A stretch of 64,000 nucleotides of DNA from Aradus depressus (GCA_963662175.1 OY759225.1:10799107-10863106); one strand, 5' to 3'. Shown: positions 42,880 through 54,100, counted from the first letter of the stretch. Made by a program: numbers and translations. Notes: generated by a model not told the origin, from the sequence alone.

Positions 42880-43010
42880 TACTTGCGGAACTTACCCCTT
42901 AGATTATATAGATTTTCAGTCTAAACAAAAGATTAGTTTTGGAGGGAGAGCAAAAACTTACTTAATTAGTTCATGCTGGGGAAGTACATTGCCGGTGATT
43001 CACCGACCAT
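42880..43010 (-). repeat. rep-G terminal piece with palindrome
   Basis: GGAGGGAGAGCAAAAACTTA, CATGCTGGGGAAGTACATTG and CCGGTGATTCACCGACC: the complete palindromic end, interrupted by a tSINE-A fragment right after it. Confidence 0.7.
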
Positions 43011-43011
43011 T

Positions 43012-43110
43012 TTTTATGACTCATCGCCTACTACCAGAGCACCCTTTCATGACTCTGGTGGTCATGAGACCCAGGTCAGTCATTCAACCAAAAGATGGCG
43101 TGCTCATTTC
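43012..43110 (-). repeat. tSINE-A fragment, diverged
   Basis: TTATGACTCATCGCCTACTA then CTCTGGTGGTCATGAG; most of the middle is gone. Confidence 0.7.
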
Positions 43111-43544
43111 ATTGTCCGTTATTGAAAGGTTTCATACCGTCTACCGTATTCGAAAACCGGTCTTTATGACTAATATTGAAGTGAACTATGTACTTTCTAC
43201 GTTGGCCTTATCTTCCGAATTATGGATGAGGTCAGGGCGGCCTCGCCATTGCAGTTCAATGATCTTTTTTTTTATTTCCTTCAATTTTGCGTCCTTACGC
43301 AGTACCGTTTTTTTGGTACAGCTCACTTTCAAGGCTAGAACAATGAACTGTTTGAATGTATGGTTGTCTATTCGCAACGCGAAGGTAGACGGGCTACAGG
43401 CACCTAACTAACACCATTGGCTTTCAGAATTTTGAAATTTAAAGATTATAATCTTTTTTATAATATATAAATATATTATATAATTGTCTAACCCCTCATT
43501 TCAAAGTATTTTATGTAGTGTACATTTGGTAAGATTGTGTTTAT

Positions 43545-43905
43545 TTGCTGAGAATAGACGATCATTTGCAGATACTAGAATGTGTTCATTTACTGATAAT
43601 AAATCTTTATTTGCTGATACTAAGTGTTCATTTGGTTGATACTAAATCATCATTTGCTGATACTGAGTGTTCAATTCCTGATACTGAGTGTTCATTTACT
43701 GATAAAGAATCTTCATCTGTTGATACTGAGTGTTCATTTACTGATACTGAATCATCATTTGCTGATACTGAGTGTTCATTTACTGATAAAGAATATTCAT
43801 CTGTTGATACTGAGTCTTCATTTACTGATACTGAATCATCATTTGCTGATACTGAGTGTTCAATTCCTGAGATTGAATCATCATTTGCTGATATGAATCT
43901 TCATT
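43545..43905. repeat. 21-bp minisatellite with open frames, about 16 units
   Basis: Units such as TGATACTGAGTGTTCATTTA + C and TGATACTGAATCATCATTTG + C. The 21-bp length keeps a frame open (43545-44012, +; seven-residue DTECSFT/DTESSFA repeats, Asp/Glu/Ser-rich) and also a second frame. There is no promoter, domain or conserved flank. I read it as a minisatellite rather than a gene, but a repetitive acidic protein cannot be excluded from sequence alone. Confidence 0.85.
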
Positions 43906-44054
43906 TGCAGAGTTCTGGACTTTATCCTAAAGATTATAGTCGATATATTCACTCATCGGGAGTTATTATACTTTCGATGTTAAGAGTACACCTTCATGGT
44001 CAATTCGGCTGAAAATTGATATGTCATATGAGATCTAAATCCACATGTAAAACC

Positions 44055-44110
44055 TTTTTTTTTTTTTCTTAATTTAATATTCTTTATTTTGTAAAGTTAC
44101 AATAAAGTAA
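44055..44110 (-). other. T run and AATAAA-like sequence: possible retrotransposed 3' end
   Basis: On the minus strand, ACAAAATAAAGAATATTAAA precedes a run of A, which looks like a polyadenylated 3' end. No coding sequence follows that I can identify. Confidence 0.35.
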
Positions 44111-45300
44111 AGAGTAAAGCGATGATTACATGAAAACAGGACTTGGAGAAGTCAGAAAAAGAAATTTTAAGGTTGTACACGTAAAGTTTAATGTCCATTT
44201 ATGATGATGCTCATTCAATAAGATGATGTCAAAACTCGATACTGAATTGCAGCAGGGAAATTAAAACAAAAAAAGACGCTCCATAAATCGAAATAATGCA
44301 ATATTTATCTCATAATTAATATATAATTTTCTTTATTTAATATAATATAATTTTCCATCCTGCAAATTTTTGCACAGAAAGCAAAAACTCTTCAAATGTA
44401 CCAATATCTGAAGTACTTAAGTAACTACCATTACACGTTCACGTGAACTTCACATATCAGTACTTCATGAACAATTAAATTTTTATTTACTAATAGCCGA
44501 CCAAATTTCCACTTGACAACTCATCTCACTTAATTTGAAACGATTCAGTTTTAGGATATCCCATCATTGAAAATATTTTATTCAATAATGTGTTTTAATG
44601 GGAGGGGCTTGGTCTTATAAACATTTAAGCTCAAACTCCAAGTCTCTAGCTGTAATAGAGGCCGAGATCCCTGCACAGGCTCTGATGAAACCTGAAGATC
44701 TTGGAAACAGCATACCCGATAAAGGAGCTCTGCCCCCGAGGCCCCCATCCTGAGATCGGGCCAAAGAACCGTCCCCTCCTCTTCTCTCCCCCACTCCCTG
44801 TTTCTCACCTGAAGGTTTTTTTTTTTCCGCCCTGTATCTACGAGTTCAGTCAGATAACTCACAGAACAGTGTGGGTGGGAGAGGTTCGCAATCAATATCT
44901 CTTCGGCATTGCGTCTTTTTTTTGTCAAAATATAAATTCGTTAGTTTAAATTTAAATTCCTAACCAGTAACTTATGTAGAATTTATTGATGTAATGTGTC
45001 ATATCCAGTGGCGGATTTACAGTTTTGGGGGCCCGAGGTTTTTTATTTGAAGGAGACCCCCTCCACCAATTTGTTGAGAAAATTTTGGATAAGGTTTGTA
45101 GGGGAAGGACAAGAATTTAATAAATATTATATATTTATCTTGAAATGGAATATTTCTTATTTCAGATCAGTTCTATTTTTGATAATATATATATTTTTTT
45201 GATAACGCCCACCCTTATGTAAATTCTCTTCTTAGGGGTTGTTAGAGGGCGGGGGAGTGTAGCCCATTTTTATTTTGGTATCATAGGGGTTGGCTAGATT
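44111..45300. other. Unassigned stretch
   Basis: 44640-44940 is richer in G+C (GGCCCCCATCCTGAGATCGG) and has opposing frames of 80-116 codons, none of a family I recognise. It may be an old exon or transposon piece. Confidence 0.35.
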
Positions 45301-45399
45301 ACCGGGGTTATTTAACGGGATTCGAACCCGCACCAGTGTTAAGTCCATGCAACCAAAGCCCTATAGCCCTACTTTAAGCCCACATGGCCACTGCGACCC
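45301..45399 (-). repeat. tSINE-B: second tRNA-derived SINE family, head only
   Basis: In reverse: GTGGCCATGTGGGCTTAAAG (A-box region), AGGGCTTTGGTTGCATGG, and the B box GGGTTCGAATCCC. The same order is found at 56690-56823. Distinct from tSINE-A. Confidence 0.65.
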
Positions 45400-47304
45400 T
45401 TATTGGATAATATGGTGGTTTAAAAAACACACTATTCGGCCTTATGGTTTCCAGAAAGCTTTTTTTTTATTAAACATCTGTTATAAATTACGTTTAGCCC
45501 TTTTCGGACATTATCTAACAAAAAACGAAATTAAGAAGCCACACATTAAAATCATTTACATTAAAAATAAATTTGCAATAAGAAAAATTGGCAAATACAT
45601 AAAGTACCTATATAGAAAAAAATTAAATATATACATGTCATAACTAAACTTATAAAAATTATGGTCAATTTAGACTATATAATCAATCTGAAATTCATAC
45701 ATTTCGTCAATAATACTTGTATTAATAATAATACATTTATTTTTTTTTTATATATATTTTTTTTTCTATTATTATTTATTGTTTATTTGGTATATTTACA
45801 ATCAGTTATAATATAACTATAAGTAAATTTGATAACAGTGAGTATGAGAAAAAAAAAAAAATTACAGAAAAAACAAATAAAATAAATAAATAAATAATAA
45901 ATAAAAATAATAATAAATACAGTGGCAATAATAATACGTGTAAAATTAAACAATATTACACAATAAAAAAAATATATTATTTCTAATATACATTTTTTTA
46001 GCCATTATTGAAAAGATAAAGCATATTATTACATTATTATTTAATTTTCTTAACCGTTATTTAGTAGAGTAACAATATTATTGAGAAATTTTTTGGATTG
46101 ATTTTGTAGTCTATAAACTTACCATAATTTTTATAAAGTTAGTTATGATATAAAGTATATATTAAATAATTATCCAAATATATATTTATAATTTTTTTTG
46201 TACTTCCTATAAAGACAATAAGGTAATAATTGATTTATTTATACAATCATAGAATAAGAAGAAACTGTGTAATTGATTTGATGGTATACTAGAGGAAAAA
46301 ATTTCATATCAGTTGTATATGTTTAAATAAATCAATTATTATAAATACAAAAAAACATTAAAATAAATAAAACATACAAAAATAAATAAATAAAAATCCG
46401 TGTTTCTTGTCTGCTCTGGGTTGATTGTTGGTTACGTTTATCCAGTATTTATTTCAGATGTGTATTCATCTTGGTTTGACAATATTTTGAGACATTCCAC
46501 GTCCATTCTTCGGGTCACAGTATATGTATCTTGCATCTAGTAGAGACGTTATCGATCCAAGCGCCTCGATCGATTATTGGGTCGATAAGAAGGAAAGTTT
46601 ATCTTAAAAAAAAGGCTGGATATCCCAAATTTTATAACATTTAAAAAAAATAATAAACATAAAAATAATTATACAGTGAAATAGAGTTACAATTAAAAGT
46701 TAATATAGTAAACGTCAGTGGGTAACCTCGTGGTAGGTTACGCCACTGGTCACAACGTTTTATATATAGCGATAATTTTTAACGCATGAGGATGTAGTGG
46801 ATAAATTTATATTCAATTGAAAAATCGGCGTCCATGAATAACAATTTAGTGAGCATTATTCAATCACTGTTAAATAATTGGGGGCTTCGTGAGGGCAAAC
46901 ATTATCAAAAACGTTTGGATAATAATACGTGTAACTGGGTAGACATAATTTAGAACTGCCACAATAGAGCTGAACAGGGATAAGAGCATTGGATGCTTAG
47001 GTCCCTAGGTGTATACAATTGATCAAACTCAATATATTAGTATGTTATAAAATTTCATTAGTTTTCTGAAATGTTAATTATAATTCATATTAATGCCAAC
47101 GGTGTGGTTGGAGAACCCGCAAATTGTGAAATTTAAAATTTTTGTATTCGAAATTGCTGGAAAGGTTTTACTCCTTGGTATAATATACCAAATTTGATTC
47201 CGAATAACGGACATATAAATGAACACATAAAAAAAAAGAAGGGTTTTGAGATGTAATTTTGAGACAGTATTCGGCATTTATGTTGCGAAAGTTGTTAAGT
47301 CGTA
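45400..47304. other. Very AT-rich, no gene
   Basis: Long A/T runs with short ORFs only. CTAGTAGAGACGTTATCGAT near 46535 and TCGATAACGTCTCTTCTAGA near 63160 are inverted matches, hinting at one more interspersed repeat (about 80 bp, GATCGATTATTGGGTCGATA neighbourhood). Confidence 0.5.
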
Positions 47305-47545
47305 AAATGGCCAAACTGAGTTAAGTGTACTGTGATCATCTCCCAAGCCATCTGCGCACTGTGAAGAAGTTGGGAGTTCAGGATACTTTCGGAATTATAA
47401 AGATGTGGGTTTCTTGGTATCTCGTAAAATTGTGTATGTTCTCGGTTAAATCAACTTAATCTACTTCTTTGAGGAATCATCCATGAGATAACTGCATTTA
47501 ACCATTTATTCACTACGTCAGACTATTCCAAAAAACTGCTGATCT
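47305..47545. repeat. Interspersed repeat, inverted relative to 29660-29925
   Basis: GAGTTAAGTGTACTGTGATC, CATCTGCGCACTGTGAAGAA and AATTATAAAGATGTGGGTTT mirror the 29.7-29.9-kb sequence. Confidence 0.75.
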
Positions 47546-48188
47546 TAGTGTATCTTAGTATTTTGAATTTTTTTTCAGAAGTTCAGTAAACCCTTACGAC
47601 TGAATTGAAGCAATCATTATGAAAGAAAAATAAATGGTTTTGTAGAAATTTGCTCTAAAAAAAAATGGACTTTTTTTAAAAATCAAACATTGGTCTTGGC
47701 AGCTTTTGAAACCTGAATATTGAAAACTGTTTTCCTCTCAACATTACACAGGGAAAAAGTACCATCATTTTTTTTTATTGGGGAAACTGCAACTTCCATT
47801 TTAAAATATATAAATTAGTGAAATTGGAAAAACTACGTGGAAGCAAGTACCAAGTTCAAAACAGCACTGATAACAAAGTGACTCAACTTGGTATTGCATT
47901 ATGGCTACGACGAAGATGAATGCCGACATCTGATTGGCTGGTAGTGGACTTGTCCTATTTTTGAAACCAGCACAAACTGGACTTGTCGGATTTTTGATCG
48001 CAACACCAAACTTTGAGCTTATTTTTAAGGTGATTCTGGTTTGATTTGAAAACAATATATTTCAAAAAGTCTATGAGAATCGATTCTAACATCGATTTGG
48101 AAAAAATTGGACATGACCCGTTTTTCAAACTAGGTTCCTTCATATATGGGTTATTCTCTGAAATTAAGAAAATCTGGGAATAATTTTT

Positions 48189-48930
48189 TTTTTTTTTTTT
48201 TTTTTTAATTTTATTTTACAAAGAGATATTTACAACTGTATAAAAATATATACTACAAGCAAATATGCTAATACAGAGATAATGGCAATGTCAAAATGTC
48301 ATGAGGGGAGAAATCACCCAGTGTTGACACTCCCTAGTCACTGTTTTTCTCTTGTTTTCAGCTAATCACTGTCACTGTCACTGCTTCTGATCAGGAGATC
48401 TCTAGGCCATTGACGCTTAAGCCGTCGTTGGGGAAGTACGGCAGAATTGAGGGCACGGACCAGAGGATTATTGTGGGAACCAAGAAGGGAAAATAATTTT
48501 TTATATTTGCATTTAGCGACTTCAGTAATGAAAGGTACATTAAGGTCAGTGTGAAGGGTTTTGTTGGAGACGTAGTAAGGAGCATTGGCTATTGTACGAA
48601 GGATTTTGGATTGAAGGGATTGGATGCGCTGGAGATTGGAAGCCTTGGCAGAACCCCAGAGTTCAAGTCCGTAAGTCCACATAGGTTTGAGTATTGCGTT
48701 GTATATAAGTCGTTTTGTTGTCAAAGTTAGTTTGGATCTTTTGTCTAGTAGTCTTAGTAGAAGTTTATAACGTCTGTTCATTTCTTGTCTTTTCAGTCTC
48801 GTGTGAAGATTCCAAGTTAGTCGTTTGTCGAGTATGAGGCCTAGATAGCGGACTTCGTTTTTTAAAGGGATGGGGTTTTTGTTAAGGTACACTGAAGGGC
48901 AGGTTAAATAAAAGTAAAACAATTTTTTGA
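48189..48930 (-). mobile_element. Jockey-type LINE, 3' fragment with poly(A)
   Basis: The T run at 48186-48206 is the poly(A) of a minus-strand insertion. A 3' UTR of about 150 bp (CTAGGGAGTGTCAACACTGG, CATGACATTTTGACATTGCC in reverse) separates it from the coding part. The 5' end is truncated near 48930. It matches the decayed copy at 1867-2240. Confidence 0.88.
48362..48922 (-). pseudogene. Jockey ORF2 C-terminal part (post-RT domain)
   Basis: 186 intact codons. EVRYLGLILDKRLTWNLHTR, RSKLTLTTKRLIYNAILKPM, WTYGLELWGSAKASNL, IQSLQSKILRTIANAPYYV, HTDLNVPFI, a KYKKLFSLL helix, PQRRLKRQWPRDLL and an Asp/Ser-rich end: the usual order downstream of the RT catalytic core in jockey elements, where the full ORF2 is about 900 residues. 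The YxDD catalytic box is upstream and missing, so it is inactive despite the open frame. The unbroken frame suggests the insertion is fairly recent compared with other LINE pieces here. Confidence 0.92.
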
Positions 48931-49569
48931 CAATTCATCAGAAAGAGAATATTTAATTAAATTGTCCATGTGAGGGACTGAAAAGTAGCGTGAGGGACTG
49001 AAAAAATGGGCGGAGGAGGGACTTAGATAATATCTCGGAAACAGTTTTACAAAAAAGGACTAACTTCAAACAGCCTTTGGCCGCTAATAATAAACAGTTT
49101 TTCAAACAATTGGAATTAACTGAGAATCCACCATTTTGAAAGAAATTTATTGATACAAGAACAAGAGTTAGAATGATAATAAATGATTGAAAAAGTCCCC
49201 TAAAAAGAAAAAAACCAAAAATATTATCACACCAGTCACAAAGTGCTTGGGACAGCGATTTCCTTAGTTTCAGAGAATCACCCATATATTGACATTGTAA
49301 ACGGAGATATGTATGGTTCGGATAAGTGACGCCAGTGGATGAGATAACCGCAAAACTCCTGTTTTTTTTTGAGTGTGCTGTGTTCTGAATGTATCATTAT
49401 ACGGAAACCTAGTTGAGTTTGTGGTGCGGTGTTGCGGAGGCCGACCGCCTGCCTCGCTTGAGACTTCCTCTTCCTTGAGACTCGAGTTTAAGGCGGCATT
49501 CAGACAACCCAGCCCCCATTCTGAAGGTCACACATCTCCCACTGCTACCAATCTCAGTCCTATTAACAA

Positions 49570-50066
49570 GATTCAAAATCACCGGCTATGTACTTCCCCA
49601 CAACGAATTAATCAATTAACTTTTGGCTCACCGTCCAAATCCAGTCGATTAGACTTACATAGATGCTCTTACATCGGTAGTTATTGGGGTTCCTGAGTTG
49701 ATCACCCCCTTCTCTTCTGGCGATTCCGCTGAAAATTAATAAGTGTCGTCCTTAAGGGGTTCTAAGTTCAAAAATGAAATTTTGTGTAGATACATTAATT
49801 ACATCGGCAGTTATTAGGATTTTTTAATAGATCCCCCTGAATCCCTCTTTCCCTTCTGCCAATATCGCTGAAATTTGACAGGTTATGTCTTAATTTGGCT
49901 TTGACTTTAAATATGAAATTTAATGTCGATACATTCATTACATCGGCAGTTATTGGGGATTTTTCTGAGTTGAGTCCCCTTCTCATCCACCCCTTCCCTT
50001 CTGCCAATTCCGCTGAAAATTAATATGTGTCGTCCTTAATGGGTTCTAAGTTCGAAAATGAAATGT
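49570..50066 (+). repeat. rep-G copy with three internal units
   Basis: CACCGGCTATGTACTTCCCC starts the palindromic end. Then CATCGGTAGTTATTGG (about 49673), CATCGGCAGTTATTAGG (49803) and CATCGGCAGTTATTGGGG (49942) mark tandem internal units 130-140 bp apart, each with a polypyrimidine block and TCTGCCAAT(T/A)(C/T)CGCTGAAA. Interrupted by a tSINE-A. Confidence 0.72.
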
Positions 50067-50345
50067 TAGTTAGTTATTATAACTCATGCCTGGGCTTTAA
50101 CTACGAGGTCATATCGCCTACTACCAGCGCTCTTTCATCACTCTGGTGGACATGAGCCCGACTCTACTGTGGGAATCCTAAATTTTGCTTAACCTAAATT
50201 TTTATTCACCTAGGGGTCTTTAAAGAGTACCTGACATCGTACAGGCTCGGGACCATCGCTTAACGTCCCATCCGAAGGACGTCGTGCTTAAGTTTATTTT
50301 ACATCCCAGATAAAATAAACTAACGGCCTCGGTCGGGTTTCGAAC
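50067..50345 (-). repeat. tSINE-A, head-truncated, AACTA tail
   Basis: Runs from AGTTAGTTATTATAACTC to the B box (GGGTTTCGAAC). The A-box half is absent. Confidence 0.9.
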
Positions 50346-50446
50346 AGCACCTTTGGGAGATTTGGCTGAAAATCGATAGGTGTTGTCCTTATGGGGTTTT
50401 TTGGTCACACATAACGTTTTTCGTGCCGATATGGGATTTATTGCGT

Positions 50447-50490
<44 letters not shown>

Positions 50491-50495
50491 GCGCG

Positions 50496-50542
<47 letters not shown>

Positions 50543-50640
50543 GCAGAAATCTAGAGGTGGGAAAACTTGAAATTCCAGTAAAAACTAAAATTTCTGACCG
50601 ATTACATAACTTCCCCTATACTTCAATCATCTAGGGAAAT
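50346..50640 (+). repeat. rep-G copy, 3' part, with microsatellite inside
   Basis: GAGATTTGGCTGAAAATCGA, then the CA array, then AGAGGTGGGAAAACTTGAAA and TTTCTGACCGATTACATAAC, CTTCCCCTATACTTC. Confidence 0.65.
50451..50540. repeat. CA microsatellite with a GCGC interruption
   Basis: About 45 CA dinucleotides broken once by CGCGCGCACG. It sits where other rep-G copies have CACACACAGACA. Confidence 0.97.
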
Positions 50641-51054
50641 ATAAATTGATTTTTGATTCCTTATGGTACCAGAACCAGTGTCTTTTACCCGCAAGAAGTA
50701 GATTAGCCCGACGACATCCTATTTATTACAGAGATAAGACCGTTCAACTTGCTTATCGTTGAGCTGTGTAAGCATCATAATTTAAAAGAAATTTGAGGTT
50801 TTTTTTGTTGTTGTTTTTTAACTAACGGATTTCAAAGACGTCAATGGAATGGTATTGAGGTCATTTGAGAAGGATGTAATTCGATGCGTTGGGAGCGGCT
50901 TCTAATTTTCGAAACATTTCAAAACGAAGATTTCGAATTAATTAGAAATTTGAATGATCTCTAATCTTCAATTCCGAAAGTTGTTGTATACACTATAGTT
51001 ATTATTTATAGCACATAGCACAAAATCGTTATACTTAACAGTGAAAATAGTAAA
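50641..51054. other. Unassigned non-coding stretch
   Basis: No ORF or repeat recognised; ordinary base composition for the window. Confidence 0.45.
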
Positions 51055-51330
51055 GAAACGGTATCAATAACTGCCGATGTAATGATTGTATCGAAATGAA
51101 ACTTCATATTCAAAGTTAAAACCCAATGAGGACATAATATGTCTGAGGAAAATGAGGATTCAATTTGAAAACCTTAATAACTGTCAATTTAGTATGAGGC
51201 TTTAGGAGCCGTTATATAAGTCAACTGTTGAATATTAGCGCAAACGGTCAACTTGTTTGGAGAGGGAGCGAAAAGTTAATTGATTAATTCGCTCTGGGGA
51301 AGTACATTGCCGGTGATTCACCGTCGATTT
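51055..51330 (-). repeat. rep-G copy with complete palindromic terminus
   Basis: AACTGCCGATGTAATGATTG, TATTAGCGCAAACGGTCAAC, TCGCTCTGGGGAAGTACATT and GCCGGTGATTCACCGTCGA followed by a T run. Confidence 0.72.
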
Positions 51331-51494
51331 TTTTTAAATCTACTTTCATATAAATAATCGATTGTATATTTGTTAGAGGGGAAATCATCTAATCATAGGA
51401 TCGCTTTCTCAAGAACAATAGTCAGGTCTTCTATAGACAAAGGACACAAGCTAAGGTATTTAGATTTATTTATATTAATTATGTATTATGTATC

Positions 51495-51729
51495 CTGTCA
51501 AATTTCAGGGAGATTGGTTGAAGGGAAGGGGATTTTGAGGGGAGGTTTAACATAAAAACTCCAATATGCCGATAGACTAAAGGTATCGACACGAAATTTT
51601 ATATATGTGATGTCAACCCCGGACATATCGATTTTCAGCCCAATCTGCCAAAGGGGAGAAGGAATTAGGGGAGAGATTTAACTCAAAAACTCTTATAACT
51701 GCCGTTCTAATGAATATATCAACACAACA
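51495..51729 (-). repeat. rep-G piece
   Basis: Two internal units (AGATTGGTTGAAGGGAAGGG; AATCTGCCAAAGGGGAGAAG) and GCCGTTCTAATGAATATATC. Confidence 0.6.
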
Positions 51730-51981
51730 GTTCGAAACTCGGTCGAGGTCCTTAGTTTATTTTATCTGGGAGGTAAAATAAACTTGAGCACGCCGTCCTA
51801 CGGATGGGACGTTAAGCGATGGTCCCGATGTCAGGTACTCGTTAAAGACCCCTGCGCTAGGTGAATAAAAATTTAGAGTCGGGCTCATGTCCACCAGAGT
51901 GAGGAAAGAGCGCTCTGGTAGTAGGCGATATGACCTCGTAGTGAAAGCCCGGGCATGAGTCATAAAACCTAACCTAACCTA
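51730..51981 (+). repeat. tSINE-A, cut at the B box, AACCT tail
   Basis: Starts GTTCGAAACTCGGTCGAGG and ends CATAAAACCTAACCTAACC. One deletion in the middle (AAAAATTTAGAGTCGGGC). Confidence 0.92.
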
Positions 51982-52226
51982 TAGTTCACTTACATGGGGA
52001 CTTACAGCTCCCCTTCCCCCTAATCCCCTTCCCCCCCCCCCCCCACTTTTTTTTTCGGCAGATTTGGATGATAATCGGTGTCGTCCTTACGGATTCCTTG
52101 GTACACATTCAAATTATCGTGTCGATTCATTCATTCTATCGAGAATTAGTTAACGAATTAGTAATTAACGAATTTCTGACCAATAGCATAACTTCTTTCT
52201 CAGCGATAGCCTCCTATTCTACTGTA
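51982..52226 (+). repeat. rep-G piece with poly-C
   Basis: TCACTTACATGGGGACTTAC, a run of about 15 C near 52029, GGCAGATTTGGATGATAATC and ATTTCTGACCAATAGCATAA. Confidence 0.55.
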
Positions 52227-52497
52227 CTCAATATCGTAGGTTCGAAACCCGGCTGAGGCCCTTAGGTTTTTTAACTGGGTGGTGAAAATAACCTTGAGCA
52301 CGCCGTCCTTTAGATAGACTGTAGGATGTCAGATACTCTTTAAAGAACCCTCACTAGGTGAATAATGCTAGATAGGCAAAATTTAGTACACCCACAGTAG
52401 AGTCGGGCTCATGTCCACCAGAGTGAGAAAAGAGCGCTCTGGAAGTAGGCGATATGACCTCGTGGTTAAAGCCCGAGCATGAGTCATAATAACTAAC
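52227..52497 (+). repeat. tSINE-A, starts at B box, AACTA tail
   Basis: ATATCGTAGGTTCGAAACCC to GAGTCATAATAACTAAC. The middle has deletions. Confidence 0.9.
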
Positions 52498-52880
52498 AAC
52501 ATTTCTTTTTTGCACTTAGAACCCATTGAGGATGACACTTATTAATTTTCAGCGGAATTGCCAGAAGGAAAGGGGTGAGGGGAGGTGGGCTCAACGCAGA
52601 GACTTCAATAACCGCCGATGTAATAATGTATTGAAATGAAATATCATATTTAAAGTCAAAGCCCAAATGAGGACATAAGTTGTCAAATTTCAGCTATATC
52701 GGCTAAAGTGAAAGGGGGGTTCAGAGGTGATCAATTGCCGATATATTGAATTTATCGACACAAAATTCAGTATAAGGATTTATGAGCCCCAATGTAAGTC
52801 AACTATTGAATATTAGCGCAAACGGTCGACTGGTTTGAAGGGGAGCGAAAAGTTAATTGATTAATTCGTAAGGGAAATAA
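52498..52880 (-). repeat. rep-G copy
   Basis: CAGCGGAATTGCCAGAAGGA, AACCGCCGATGTAATAATGT, GCTATATCGGCTAAAGTGA, then ATTAGCGCAAACGGTCGACT and GAAGGGGAGCGAAAAG. The GGGGAAGTAC end is lost. Confidence 0.65.
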
Positions 52881-53434
52881 GGGGTTTAGAGAATTGTAAA
52901 AACCTTTAAAACGATAATCTGACATCAGCCCTTTTGTTTATTGTATCTTGAGTATTCACACGTTTAACATCTGAATGATACATGCTACTAAGTGCATCGA
53001 AACCGCAAACCTATAATTACATCAAAGTGCACAACCTCGATGCAGTACTGCAAGGTTTTTGGGTCAAACGGAAGTATCATCGTCCATGAAGATTATAAAG
53101 TGAGTGGATATCCCTGAGTTAGTGTTTCATGTGTTACTAGTTACTTTATAGGTGAGTGTCAAGGGTTTTTTTTTTTAGTAATGAAATATTTCTACAAGAA
53201 CTTACTACACTACAGAAAGAACAACAAGAAAAAAAAAAACGTTACAAAAAAAAACGGTTTCAAAGTCGACCTTTACAGTATATTCCCTTGACGGGATGTT
53301 ATCATGGATTTTTGTTGAGTGAAAGCCGGAAATGACTGAAATTTTCTGATGGTCAATATGGACAGTCTACTTGAACTATTCAGCCCAGGGGCGTCCGCAC
53401 GTTTTTTTTTTTGTCCCTACAAAAAAAAAAGTCG
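52881..53434. other. Unassigned non-coding stretch
   Basis: CAAAAAAAAAAGTCGGTACA at its end leads into a rep-G copy. No gene seen. Confidence 0.45.
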
Positions 53435-53615
53435 GTACACCACTGACAATGTACTTCCTCAACACAAATTAATCAAAATTAAGTTTTTGGGTTTTTGAAT
53501 ACTAAATTTTGGGTTTATTATACCCCTCTTCTGCGCCCTTTTCTCCCTCCCTTTATCTCCATCAACTAATTTCACCGCAAATTAATAGGTGTCGTCTTTT
53601 TGAGGATTTGAATTT
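53435..53615 (+). repeat. rep-G piece
   Basis: CACTGACAATGTACTTCCTC, then a pyrimidine block and AATTTCACCGCAAATTAATA. Confidence 0.58.
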
Positions 53616-53798
53616 ATATAATAATAATAATATTTATTTCCGTTAAACCATAACATGGAAATAGGATACGTCACAAGGATGTTTACATTAAGATAGCTTA
53701 TAATTTTGATACTTGAACAGATATTAACTCTTTGAGTCTGACACACATGGATTAAAATAATTTATGGTTTCCAGATTTACTTTGTGAAGCTCCATTCT
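53616..53798 (-). mobile_element. LINE 3' end fragment with (ATT)n tail
   Basis: ATAATAATAATATTTATTTC then CGTTAAACCATAACATGG match 25506-25584; a further 100 bp (TCTTTGAGTCTGACACAC) may belong to the same 3' UTR. Confidence 0.5.
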
Positions 53799-54100
53799 AG
53801 GAATAGATAACTAAAATACACAATTTCTTTGTCAAACTTCACTATATATTCTATATATACATATATATACATACACACTATATATACATTCAACTAGTTT
53901 CGCCGTGTTATGGCATTATCAAGAGTCACTTATATAAGTGACTCCATTATCAAGAGTCACTTATATAAGTGACTCCATTATCAAGAGTCACTTATATAAG
54001 TGACTCTTGATAATGCCTTAACACGGTGAAACTAGTTGAGTATTTGAGAATATATAGTGAAGTTTGACAAAGGAATTGTGTATTTTAATTATCTATTCCT
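53799..54100. mobile_element. Fold-back element with tandem palindromic core
   Basis: AGGAATAGATAACTAAAATA at the left pairs with TATTTTAATTATCTATTCCT at the right; arms continue through GTCAAACTTCACTATATATT and CAACTAGTTTCGCCGTGTTA. The centre has nearly three 31-bp units of TCAAGAGTCACTTATATAAG + TGACTCC, each itself a palindrome. The arm motif CTAGTTTCG...ATTATCAAGAG recalls Penelope-like element ends. Confidence 0.8.

Larger units (their letters stand above)
48138..49288. mobile_element. Inverted-repeat element carrying a jockey LINE
   Basis: ATATGGGTTATTCTCTGAAA at the left and TTTCAGAGAATCACCCATAT at the right are near-perfect inverted repeats continuing for over 30 bp. Most of the left half is the inserted jockey fragment; the remaining 350 bp (48935-49250) are non-coding. 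The superfamily is not identified. The flanks are TA-rich. Confidence 0.7.

Noticed and set aside
44578..44949. Opposed 116- and 82-codon ORFs
   Set aside because: Both strands open over a moderately G+C-rich stretch, with no recognised domain on either; not enough to call a gene.
50220..50634. ORFs with Cys-Val or His-Thr repeats
   Set aside because: Translations of the CA microsatellite.
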